DNA of 5,756 bases, taken from the NCBI GenBank assembly GCA_024280785.1, contig JAJRPK010000035.1:1-5756 (forward strand), given 5' to 3'. Positions 1 to 5,756 of this stretch are shown here, one piece after another. The notes beneath the pieces were generated by a model that saw only the letters and a list, made by a program, of their open reading frames with translations, was not told where the DNA came from and ran no database searches. How positions within the stretch are numbered: position 1 is the first letter of the stretch; each line of letters starts with the position of its first letter. The stretch is from Gammaproteobacteria bacterium (GTDB taxonomy: Bacteria; Pseudomonadota; Gammaproteobacteria; Pseudomonadales; UBA7434). The position numbers and the translations under genes were made by a program.

Positions 1-153
1 CCAATTGCACTTGATCGCTTACAGAATAAAGCGGCTCCAGGGATGGCGCCGAGCTATGCCATCAAAGCTCTGGACTGGCAGCACGGCGAGGCTGGGCGGT
101 TGATTTATAACTGTGAGCCTTACCGGTTGCTAGGTGGAGGTTTATGCAAATAG
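1..153 (+). CDS. C-terminal fragment of an unrecognised protein (5' end off window)
   Basis: The first plus-strand frame is open from base 1 and reads 50 codons to a TAG at 151-153; its start lies outside the window. The visible residues include PGMAPSYAIKALDW, then GEAGRLIYNCEPYRLLGGG, ending in LCK. They are soluble in character, with no membrane segment and no metal-binding cluster. The mix of codons and the stops on the opposite strand in this stretch (TAA and TAG within the last 30 bases) support this strand as coding. I do not recognise the family and assign no function. The gene converges on the HupE-family gene, whose stop codon lies 68 bp downstream, so it belongs to a different transcription unit from the rest of the window. 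Coding status is an inference from the open frame only. Confidence 0.6.
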   Translation, partial: PIALDRLQNKAAPGMAPSYAIKALDWQHGEAGRLIYNCEPYRLLGGGLCK

Positions 154-211
154 CGTTGGGGCCAGATAAAATTTTGGGTATTTATGCAAGTGTAAATTTG
201 TAGAGAGCCAC

Positions 212-228
212 AATCTAATCGTTAGATT
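212..228. repeat. Short perfect palindrome at the convergent gene junction
   Basis: A 7-bp inverted repeat (AATCTAA / TTAGATT) with a 3-base TCG centre. The right arm contains the TAA stop (222-224) of the HupE-family gene and its last codon. It sits between two convergent genes, where a bidirectional terminator would be expected. However, the stem is AT-rich (one G:C pair in seven) and neither side carries a clear T-run, so a terminator role is only a possibility. The rest of the 68-bp gap (154-221) shows nothing else I can name. Confidence 0.3.
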
Positions 229-1226
229 CCGAATAAGCGCTGCCAAAACCAAACGGATCCTGCAGTGGCGATGGCATAACAAATTAGTGGTTTTAACCAG
301 GGCGGCGTATTGATACGCCACTGATTTGCCATTCGCTTGATGGTAAATGTACCAGCAAAGAAAACAGCTATAACTATTAGTTGCCCTATTTCAATCCCGA
401 TATTAAATGCCGCGAGCGATATAGTAAGTGCTTGCTGGGGGAGACCAATATCCGACAATGCAGTTGCAAAGCCCATTCCATGGAGTAAGCCGAAGCCGCC
501 AGACATTATCCAAGGGCGTTTTTTGAACACCCCTTTTGTTTTGTTGTTAATGACATCTGTTGCTGCCCACGCAATTGATAGCGCGATCATCGCTTCGATG
601 ATTAATACGGGAAAGCGGATAAAACCGAGTGATGCTAATGATAAAGTTATGCTGTGGCCTAAGGTAAACAGCGTGATGGTCCAAAACAGTTTTCTATTCC
701 AGCCGACTAATATTGCTAGAGTAATGACAAATAGTACATGGTCGATTCCCTGAATTAGATGCTCGACGCCGAGCGTGACATATCGAGTAAACACAGTAAG
801 CAACGATTGTTTAGCTGGAATAATTAGCGAATTTCTCTGATAATTTAGCATTTGGTGAACAACGCTGTCATCGAGAAAGTTAATTCTTAGCAGAACGCCA
901 CTCGTATTTAGACTCATTCCTTGCACACCTACCTTCTGATTAAACAGTGCCGACTGGCAGATCAGTTTAAAACTCTGTGATCGGCCCGTACCGGTAGCGA
1001 CGGGTAGCTGAATGTCTTTCATTTCGCAGTCTTCGGGAAAGGTTGGCAGTAGGGCTCCTCGGTCAGCAATTTTATTGGGTAGTTTCCAAACGGATTGAAA
1101 CTGATGGGTCTGAGTTTCAGTTAGCGCCAGTAATCCCGGTGCCAAAGGATGGGCGTGCAGTGATGTCGATCCCATTAAAAATAAGGTAATGGTCGCAAAT
1201 AAATAGCTTAGGTTTTTTTTGATCAT
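222..1226 (-). CDS. HupE/UreJ-family membrane protein (putative metal permease)
   Basis: A 334-residue protein from the preferred start at 1224-1226. An in-frame Met 29 codons upstream (1313) exists but lies inside the preceding gene. Starting at 1226 gives a proper signal peptide (MIKKN, hydrophobic core, cleavage probably after SLHA at residue 25) and a G-rich ribosome-binding stretch about 8 nt upstream. Residues 26-145 form a periplasmic domain with two cysteines (C67, C90) that could pair. Residues 148-332 are a multi-span membrane domain with the family hallmarks: H156-x5-D162-H163, FTLGH191, E211 in the third span, GLLHG250 and FNIGIEIGQ (274-282). HX5DH is a motif described as important in HupE nickel permeases. 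This is the longer family branch with an N-terminal extracytoplasmic domain, not the short hydrogenase-linked HupE of about 190 residues. Transport of Ni, Co or another metal is an inference, since no hydrogenase or urease gene is visible. It is coupled to the upstream parvulin gene. Confidence 0.85.
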   Translation of the reverse strand: MIKKNLSYLFATITLFLMGSTSLHAHPLAPGLLALTETQTHQFQSVWKLPNKIADRGALLPTFPEDCEMKDIQLPVATGTGRSQSFKLICQSALFNQKVGVQGMSLNTSGVLLRINFLDDSVVHQMLNYQRNSLIIPAKQSLLTVFTRYVTLGVEHLIQGIDHVLFVITLAILVGWNRKLFWTITLFTLGHSITLSLASLGFIRFPVLIIEAMIALSIAWAATDVINNKTKGVFKKRPWIMSGGFGLLHGMGFATALSDIGLPQQALTISLAAFNIGIEIGQLIVIAVFFAGTFTIKRMANQWRINTPPWLKPLICYAIATAGSVWFWQRLFGI

Positions 1227-1245
1227 TCTATACGCCCCCCGGTGC
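1227..1245 (-). promoter_or_regulatory. Stop/ribosome-binding/start junction coupling the parvulin and HupE-family genes
   Basis: Read on the minus strand, the parvulin gene ends GGGGGGCGTATAG, followed by a single A and the ATG of the HupE-family gene. The G-run (1234-1239 on the plus strand, as Cs) lies 7 to 12 nt before the ATG, inside the last codons of the upstream gene, and is the only purine-rich element able to serve as ribosome-binding site. This decides the start at 1226 over the longer in-frame Met at 1313, and points to reinitiation by terminating ribosomes. Confidence 0.55.
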
Positions 1246-2229
1246 AGAGGTGAGGTCAGACGGGTTGCCGTTTGCCAAATTACTCTCTTCGACGACCAGC
1301 TGATACTTTTCACGAATTTCTAATAGCTGTTGTCGAAATATTTTTTCTTTTTTCTGTTGAGTTAACTTGCGAATGATTTTTTCTCGAACTTCGGCTAATG
1401 GTTTTAGCTTTTGTTCAGTGTTTTGTTCTAGCCAAATAAGGTGCCAACCAAAAGCCGATTGAATAGGGTCACTCCATTGATGCAATATTACATCGCTCAT
1501 CTTTTCCGAAAAATTTTGACCAAAATGTTTAGCTATTTGCCTCTGGCTTTGTAGGTTAAAATGATGGCCGCCATAAAAAACATCGCCTAGTTCGATAGCT
1601 TGATGGATATCATTTTGTTGATAATTTTCGATTGCCTCCAGCTTGGCATTGAGTAGCTCACGTAGTCCTTTAGCTTCGTTAAATCCGTTTTTATTGGCCT
1701 GTTGTACATAGACATGGCTAAAGGCATATCGGGGAAGTTGTTGAAACTGTTCACTGTTCGCAAGATAAAATACCTTTAATTCTTTTTCAGTAGGTGGCTC
1801 GACAAAAGCACTATGTTTAAGGCTGGTTTTGTATAGTGAAATCATTTGTCGGCGCACGACAATGTCAGTTTCATCCAGTTTCATTTTTAATGCTGCCTGA
1901 TATCGTTCGTCGATTGAACTGCTTGCAGGAATTATTTGCAAAAAGCTGGCAACATTGGCAAGGCGCACCTTTACACTATCTGTTTTATCGAACCCAAGTG
2001 CTTTGGCTTCGCGATAAATTATTTTATCTTCAGTGATTTTTTCAATGATTTTTTCTTCATCAACAACTTGTTGATTGCCATAGGATAAAAGCATTTGGTC
2101 ACGAAAAGCCGCAATTTCTTGTTGAGAGATTTCTACAACAGGCAAAGGGCGGTTGGAAAATTGAAAGGCAACAATAATGCCCCCGATGGCTAAGCATTGG
2201 ATTAGAGGGCTTTTAAATAGCTTTGGCAT
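1228..2229 (-). CDS. Membrane-anchored parvulin-type peptidyl-prolyl cis-trans isomerase (PpiC/SurA-like)
   Basis: A 333-residue protein predicted to face the periplasm. Residues 8-24 form one hydrophobic segment after a basic start (MPKLFK), acting as an uncleaved anchor or signal. Residues 30-160 are a charged, helical chaperone-like N region (for example EEKIIEKITEDKIIYREA), as in SurA/PrsA-type foldases. The parvulin domain covers about 165-270: FSHVYV (H172) matches the strand with the conserved His, G215-D216 matches the GD turn, and DPIQSAFGWHLIWLE (254-268) matches the highly conserved PV-x-S-x-FGWHL ending. The middle is less typical (GDVFYGG instead of GDLGW), so isomerase activity may be weak or altered. 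A charged helix follows (275-308). The start ATG has no clear Shine-Dalgarno sequence within 15 nt. The TAG stop is 1 nt before the HupE-family start, so the two are surely co-transcribed and probably translationally coupled. Inference: the foldase helps assemble its neighbour or an exported partner. Confidence 0.8.
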   Translation of the reverse strand: MPKLFKSPLIQCLAIGGIIVAFQFSNRPLPVVEISQQEIAAFRDQMLLSYGNQQVVDEEKIIEKITEDKIIYREAKALGFDKTDSVKVRLANVASFLQIIPASSSIDERYQAALKMKLDETDIVVRRQMISLYKTSLKHSAFVEPPTEKELKVFYLANSEQFQQLPRYAFSHVYVQQANKNGFNEAKGLRELLNAKLEAIENYQQNDIHQAIELGDVFYGGHHFNLQSQRQIAKHFGQNFSEKMSDVILHQWSDPIQSAFGWHLIWLEQNTEQKLKPLAEVREKIIRKLTQQKKEKIFRQQLLEIREKYQLVVEESNLANGNPSDLTSAPGGV

Positions 2230-2272
2230 AGTGGATAAATATCATTAGGTGAAAAAGTGGCTTGTTACTCTT

Positions 2273-2302
2273 AATATAATGAATGCAATAAAAGAATGAA
2301 AA
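2273..2302 (-). promoter_or_regulatory. Weak candidate sigma70 promoter for the parvulin-HupE pair
   Basis: In the 137-bp gap between the kinase stop and the parvulin start, the minus strand has TATATT (2273-2278, five of six matches to the -10 consensus) and, 18 bp upstream, TTTTCA (2297-2302, four of six matches to -35). Transcription would start near 2266, leaving a leader of about 37 nt. AT-rich DNA yields such matches by chance, so this is only a candidate. I see no strong terminator hairpin for the kinase gene in 2303-2366, so read-through from purD-retS is also possible. Confidence 0.25.
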
Positions 2303-2366
2303 GTTCGCTGCGGCCAAAGGTGATAGTTTTTTGTGTCTTAATTGTATTCGTAGTTATGCTGATAAA

Positions 2367-5207
2367 TTAAATTTGTTGTAAGAGGGATTTTAATTGCATT
2401 AAATTTATCGGCTTAACGAAATATTGATTCATGCCGGCATCGAGACTTTTCTGCAGATTTTCATGATCATCATAAGCGGTCAGTGCAGCAATTAATATGG
2501 GAGCTTTGTTCATGTTGCGTTGTTTTTCGATTTTGCGAAACATTCGTGCGGTTTCAAACCCTGTTTCATCGGGCAGCTGACAATCCATAAGAACGATATT
2601 ATAGGGATGGACTTGAAAAAACTCCAACGCTTCTCGACTGGAAGCTGCATGGTGGTATGGTATGTTTAGTTCCTTCAGCATGGCGCACACAATCGTAGCG
2701 CTGACAGCATTGTCTTCCACCAAGAGTAACAGGGGGGGGTTATCATTTATTAACGTCGAAGGCATTTCTGATAAAAGGGATCGTGTAACAGAGTAATCTT
2801 TTTCGAGCGATTTTAAAAAGTAAAATTCTTCGAGTAATACCAGTTTTAATGTTTGAGCCAACACCGGCTTTTCTAAAATACGATTGACCCCATAATTCTT
2901 GGCCATGACAGGGTCAATGAGCTGTGCAGCATTTGACATGATTATAATTGCCGTATTGTCGGGAGCTGTAGGGTCAGATCGCAGCGATTTGGCAATATCC
3001 ATGCCGTTGTTGATGGGCATGACATAGTCAATTAGTGCTAAGTCAATCGGACATTCAATGTCTGATTGATATCGAATAATTGCGAGTGCATCGTGAAAGT
3101 TGTTGGCCTTGAAAGTCTCTATATCCCATTGTGTTAGATAAGACTCTATAACGTTACAAACTGTCGGATTATCGTCAATGACAATGATGCGCTTTCTTTT
3201 TAATAATCCTACATCGGAATGCTGTCTGGATTGGTTTATATTTGCGGTGGCGGGAATAGAAATGTTGATACGCTGCTTGCTCTCGCGTTGAGTCGTGACG
3301 AGTTTCCCATCCAGCTTCTGAACTAACGATTTTGCAATCGATAATATGTTTGGAGCTACAAGGCTTTCTTCCCCCTCACTGTCATCGATTTGCATTGAAA
3401 AAATAAAAGTTAGTGAATTGTTTTCATGCGGAGTAGCTTCGATGTATAACTCGAGAAAATCGCCGACGGTGAGAAAATACTCAAACATATGCATGAGTAA
3501 CTGCCTGATTTTCTCGTGATCTCCAGTCCAGTAATTGGGGGTTTGATCGGAGATGTGAATGACAATTTCTTTTTTAAGTTCATCTGCTCTATGGGCATAA
3601 TATTGAGCGCACTCGCTGAGTAAGTTATTCAGATTGAAAGGCTCTTGACGATATTTTTTAGTGCCTACTTGCTTTTGAAAAGAAAAAATGTCGTTAATTT
3701 TATTAAGTGCTATATGGCTGGAGCGTTGGATCTCTAAAATATATTTTCTTTGGTCCTGATCTAGCGGAGAATCAACGATTAATTCTGATAAGCCAATGAT
3801 GTCAGCTAATGGGGCGCGAAGTTCGTGGCGACTGGTACTAAGCAGAGGAGATATTATTGCTACCTCCGCTTCTTTCTTAGCTGTTTCTATGGACAGTGCG
3901 AGAGCCGCATCCCGTCGATTGCGGTAGGTGAACATGATAAGGATGTTGAATAGCGCTGCTTCGAGCAATAAAGTAGAAACTGCCCAGTAATGCAGAGTAC
4001 TGGTATTGATGTTTCCTGCCCGTCTTTCATAGAGAGCCCATACCAATGACAATAAGAGAGCTAGCTTTAGTAAGCCCGTTGAGGCGGCAATGATCGGGGG
4101 GTCCGTATGGGAGGAATAGGCATTAATAGAAATATAAAATGTAAAAAATATGCTGCAAAAAAAGAGAGGTATCATTATTGTATGGGCGAGTGCCAGGGGA
4201 AGTAGCCATAACAATGCGGAAAATGTGACAAATGCGATTATTATATGGACGTTGCTAATTGTTTTTAATATGCGATGGTGGAGAAAAATATATTTTAGTA
4301 CGCCAATAAAAAGAACTGTGCTAGCGCCGCCGGCAATAACCGATAGTTTTCCAATTTGTTCTGCAGAGAAAGAAAATGCTTGGAAATTGTGTGCGGCGAA
4401 TGAAGTCGATGAGCTAGCGCCGACAAGTGTATAAACTATTAACCAAAGCATGCCACTTTGTCGGCTGACGATGGCGGCGGAAATCACATAAAATAAGATG
4501 CCAATAAAAATGCCGTTGATTAGTAGCCAAAGATTTCTTTCTTTGAGTGACTCATCAAGGTCGGAGTTAGCTTTTCGAAGCGAGATTTCTGATATGAGAT
4601 TCATGTCGGAAACCAGTTCGATAATAATTATAGCCCTAGAATTTGGCTTTATTGATATCGTTGTTTTCGTGTCGGTCTCTGGGCTGGTTTTTCTATAGTA
4701 ATTATGGACTGTTTTTTTTATCGTTGAGCCATTTCGAACGATGGAGGTACTTATATTGGCGATGAGCAGTCTGCTTGGTGTAATTGATAGCACGTAAGCA
4801 TGAAGCTTGTCAGTTGTATTAATTATTTTGAAGCGGTACCAATGCGATTTTTTGTTCCCGGAGATTACTGCGTTAGGATGAGTATAAGGCGACCAAATTA
4901 TTGATGTTAGATTCGTAGTCTCTAGTTGGTCTGTGGGAGCCACGGTGGGAGGGCTGGATTCCAAATAGTTCGATAATAAGAATTCTGTGGGCCCCCCAGA
5001 GCTTAAAATTATCGGTGCGACCTTAGCTGTTGAATATTGTAATGGTGTGGGCGATGTTTGCGCGCTGCTATCCAGGCTGCTCGTCAGTGTAAAAATTGCT
5101 ATTATAAAGAAAAAAAGTGGGGACCTAAGACCGTGGTTTATATGACACATAGATAGGCGTGAAACTATGAGGTTGATTATCCGTTTAAACAATAAATAGC
5201 AACCCAT
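2367..5207 (-). CDS. retS: RetS-like 7TM-DISM hybrid sensor kinase with degenerate ATP-binding domain and two receivers
   Basis: A 946-residue inner-membrane signalling protein. Domains in order: signal segment (31-49); extracytoplasmic 7TMR-DISMED2-type sensor (about 60-205, including SHWYRFKIIN); seven membrane spans (about 225-247, 253-273, 287-308, 320-340, 342-364, 374-393, 407-429); a linker helix; HisKA dimerisation helix pair with phosphoacceptor H461 in SRHELRAPL; a HATPase-like region (520-655); receiver 1 (672-790: D678/D679, D727, S758, K780); receiver 2 (825-944: E831/D832, D875, T910, K932). There is no HAMP or Hpt domain. Order, length and position right after purD match Pseudomonas RetS, which antagonises GacS to control the Rsm pathway. 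The HATPase region lacks the N-box Asn residues (H573, Y577) and the G1/G2 glycines, so autophosphorylation is doubtful. The start is uncertain: M1 lies 5 nt after the purD stop, while M20 (5150) would give a cleaner signal peptide; neither has a strong ribosome-binding site. A same-architecture hybrid kinase with another partner is the alternative. Confidence 0.75.
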   Translation of the reverse strand: MGCYLLFKRIINLIVSRLSMCHINHGLRSPLFFFIIAIFTLTSSLDSSAQTSPTPLQYSTAKVAPIILSSGGPTEFLLSNYLESSPPTVAPTDQLETTNLTSIIWSPYTHPNAVISGNKKSHWYRFKIINTTDKLHAYVLSITPSRLLIANISTSIVRNGSTIKKTVHNYYRKTSPETDTKTTISIKPNSRAIIIIELVSDMNLISEISLRKANSDLDESLKERNLWLLINGIFIGILFYVISAAIVSRQSGMLWLIVYTLVGASSSTSFAAHNFQAFSFSAEQIGKLSVIAGGASTVLFIGVLKYIFLHHRILKTISNVHIIIAFVTFSALLWLLPLALAHTIMIPLFFCSIFFTFYISINAYSSHTDPPIIAASTGLLKLALLLSLVWALYERRAGNINTSTLHYWAVSTLLLEAALFNILIMFTYRNRRDAALALSIETAKKEAEVAIISPLLSTSRHELRAPLADIIGLSELIVDSPLDQDQRKYILEIQRSSHIALNKINDIFSFQKQVGTKKYRQEPFNLNNLLSECAQYYAHRADELKKEIVIHISDQTPNYWTGDHEKIRQLLMHMFEYFLTVGDFLELYIEATPHENNSLTFIFSMQIDDSEGEESLVAPNILSIAKSLVQKLDGKLVTTQRESKQRINISIPATANINQSRQHSDVGLLKRKRIIVIDDNPTVCNVIESYLTQWDIETFKANNFHDALAIIRYQSDIECPIDLALIDYVMPINNGMDIAKSLRSDPTAPDNTAIIIMSNAAQLIDPVMAKNYGVNRILEKPVLAQTLKLVLLEEFYFLKSLEKDYSVTRSLLSEMPSTLINDNPPLLLLVEDNAVSATIVCAMLKELNIPYHHAASSREALEFFQVHPYNIVLMDCQLPDETGFETARMFRKIEKQRNMNKAPILIAALTAYDDHENLQKSLDAGMNQYFVKPINLMQLKSLLQQI
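2732..2739 (-). repeat. 8-C homopolymer inside the kinase gene, just before receiver 2
   Basis: The minus strand reads AAC CCC CCC CTG here, an uninterrupted run of eight Cs coding N823-P824-P825-L826 in the linker between the two receivers. Losing one C gives a TGA at 2675-2677, about 20 codons on; gaining one C gives a TAA about 45 codons on. Either change would delete receiver 2 and leave the rest of the protein intact. Homopolymers of this length can slip, but no evidence of variation is visible in one sequence. Confidence 0.6.
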
Positions 5208-5212
5208 AAGGA

Positions 5213-5756
5213 TTAGCTAAGGTTTTCTTTGGCGATCGCTCTATAACCTATATCACGGCGAAGCTGTACACCGGGCCATGAGATTTTTTCCGCGTTGTCG
5301 AGAGCTTTACTCTGTGCTTCTGCCACGCTGTCTCCTAGCGCGGTCACGCATAGAACTCTCCCCCCTGAAGTAATTAGTTGCTGGTCATGCAGTTGGGTCC
5401 CTGCATGGAACACTTTACAGTCGTTGGCGGTGACTTGATCGACCCCTGATATTTCTTTTCCTTTTTCGTATTCCGCTGGGTAGCCCTTAGCTGCCAGAAC
5501 AATGGCGAGTGCAAATTTATCGCTCCAATGAACTTGCTGTGTTTGCAGGCTGCCGTCTATAGCGGCTAGACACAGATCAACGAGGTCTGATGTCATACGC
5601 ATCATAATAGGTTGGGTTTCCGGGTCTCCAAAACGGCAATTGTATTCTATAACCTTGGGTGTGCCATCTTCTGTGATCATCAGGCCGGCATAAAGAAAAC
5701 CAGAGTACCGATTGCCTTCGCTTGCCATACCGGCTACGGTCGGCTCGATGATTTCG
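5213..5756 (-). CDS. purD: Phosphoribosylamine-glycine ligase (GAR synthetase), C-terminal 180 residues; start off window
   Basis: The frame is open to the right edge, where EIIEPTVAGMASEG begins the visible part; the family is usually about 425-430 residues, so roughly the first 245 are missing. PurD catalyses the second step of purine synthesis, joining glycine to 5-phosphoribosylamine with ATP in the cytoplasm. The ATP-grasp core is clear: GFLYAGLMI, then EYNCRFGDPETQ, which carries the conserved Glu and Asn that bind the metal ions of ATP. The C-terminal GARS domain follows, with AKGYPAEYEKG and SGGRVLCVTALGDSVAEA, ending in GYRAI and a short tail. The gene appears intact at its 3' end, with TAA at 5213-5215. 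It is followed after 5 nt by the RetS-like kinase gene on the same strand, suggesting one transcript. In many gammaproteobacteria purH lies just upstream; that side is not visible here. Confidence 0.97.
   Translation of the reverse strand, partial: EIIEPTVAGMASEGNRYSGFLYAGLMITEDGTPKVIEYNCRFGDPETQPIMMRMTSDLVDLCLAAIDGSLQTQQVHWSDKFALAIVLAAKGYPAEYEKGKEISGVDQVTANDCKVFHAGTQLHDQQLITSGGRVLCVTALGDSVAEAQSKALDNAEKISWPGVQLRRDIGYRAIAKENLS

Noticed and set aside
337..753. Plus-strand open frame of 138 codons
   Set aside because: It lies wholly opposite the conserved membrane domain of the HupE-family gene, has no family resemblance, and is explained as a shadow of that gene.
1213..1220. A8 run at codons 3-5 of the HupE-family gene
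   Set aside because: It encodes the normal basic start of a signal peptide (IKKN); nothing suggests phase variation beyond the run itself.
1227..1313. 29-codon N-terminal extension of the HupE-family protein
   Set aside because: It overlaps the end of the parvulin gene in another frame and would bury the clear signal peptide that starts at 1226.
1836..2036. Plus-strand open frame of 66 codons
   Set aside because: Antisense to the parvulin gene, with no ribosome-binding site or recognisable content.
2303..2366. Possible terminator after the kinase gene
   Set aside because: I could find no convincing GC-rich stem followed by a T-run on the minus strand.
3410..3598. Minus-strand open frame of 62 codons
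   Set aside because: Out-of-frame shadow inside the kinase gene, whose reading frame here is continuous.
4150..4698. Two plus-strand open frames of 94 and 66 codons
   Set aside because: Both are opposite the membrane and sensor regions of the kinase; antisense of hydrophobic coding sequence often stays open by chance.
4712..4719. A8 run on the minus strand forming an in-frame A_AAA_AAA slippery heptamer in the kinase sensor domain
   Set aside because: No stimulatory hairpin or upstream Shine-Dalgarno-like element is apparent, and frameshifting here would destroy the protein; AT-rich Lys-Lys coding explains it.

Overview
The window looks like a chromosomal segment of a gammaproteobacterium, probably a moderately low-GC member of the Pseudomonadales/Cellvibrionales side of the class. 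The main clue is gene order: a 7TM-DISM hybrid sensor kinase starts 5 nt after purD on the same strand, the arrangement known for purD-retS in Pseudomonas. I see no insertion sequence, phage gene, tRNA, rRNA or CRISPR array, so this is ordinary backbone rather than an island.

Layout from left to right: (1) bases 1-153, plus strand, the last 50 codons of a gene I do not recognise; (2) a 68-bp convergent gap, with a small AT-rich palindrome (212-228) spanning its right edge and the stop codon of the next gene; (3) 222-1226, minus strand, a HupE/UreJ-family membrane protein with a signal peptide and a periplasmic N-terminal domain; (4) 1228-2229, minus strand, a membrane-anchored parvulin-type (PpiC/SurA-like) peptidyl-prolyl isomerase, transcribed before the HupE gene, with 1 nt between its stop codon and the HupE start; (5) a 137-bp gap (2230-2366) with a weak candidate promoter for that pair; (6) 2367-5207, minus strand, a 946-residue RetS-like hybrid kinase; (7) 5213-5756, minus strand, the C-terminal 180 residues of PurD, cut by the window edge. 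Everything from purD to the HupE gene is read right to left.

Two functional units stand out. The first is the purD-retS pair. In Pseudomonas, RetS restrains the GacS/GacA-Rsm switch by binding GacS rather than acting as an ordinary kinase. The copy here keeps its phosphoacceptor His and two complete receiver domains, but its ATP-binding domain has lost the N-box asparagines, the G1 and G2 glycines and nearly all of the ATP lid, so it reads as a pseudokinase. The second unit is the foldase-permease pair: a periplasm-facing parvulin translationally coupled to a HupE-like protein that keeps the HX5DH metal-permease motif, with no hydrogenase or urease gene in view. An 8-C tract just before the second receiver of the kinase is a possible slippage site.

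No wholly new system is evident. The pseudokinase and the coupled pair are the parts most worth a second look.
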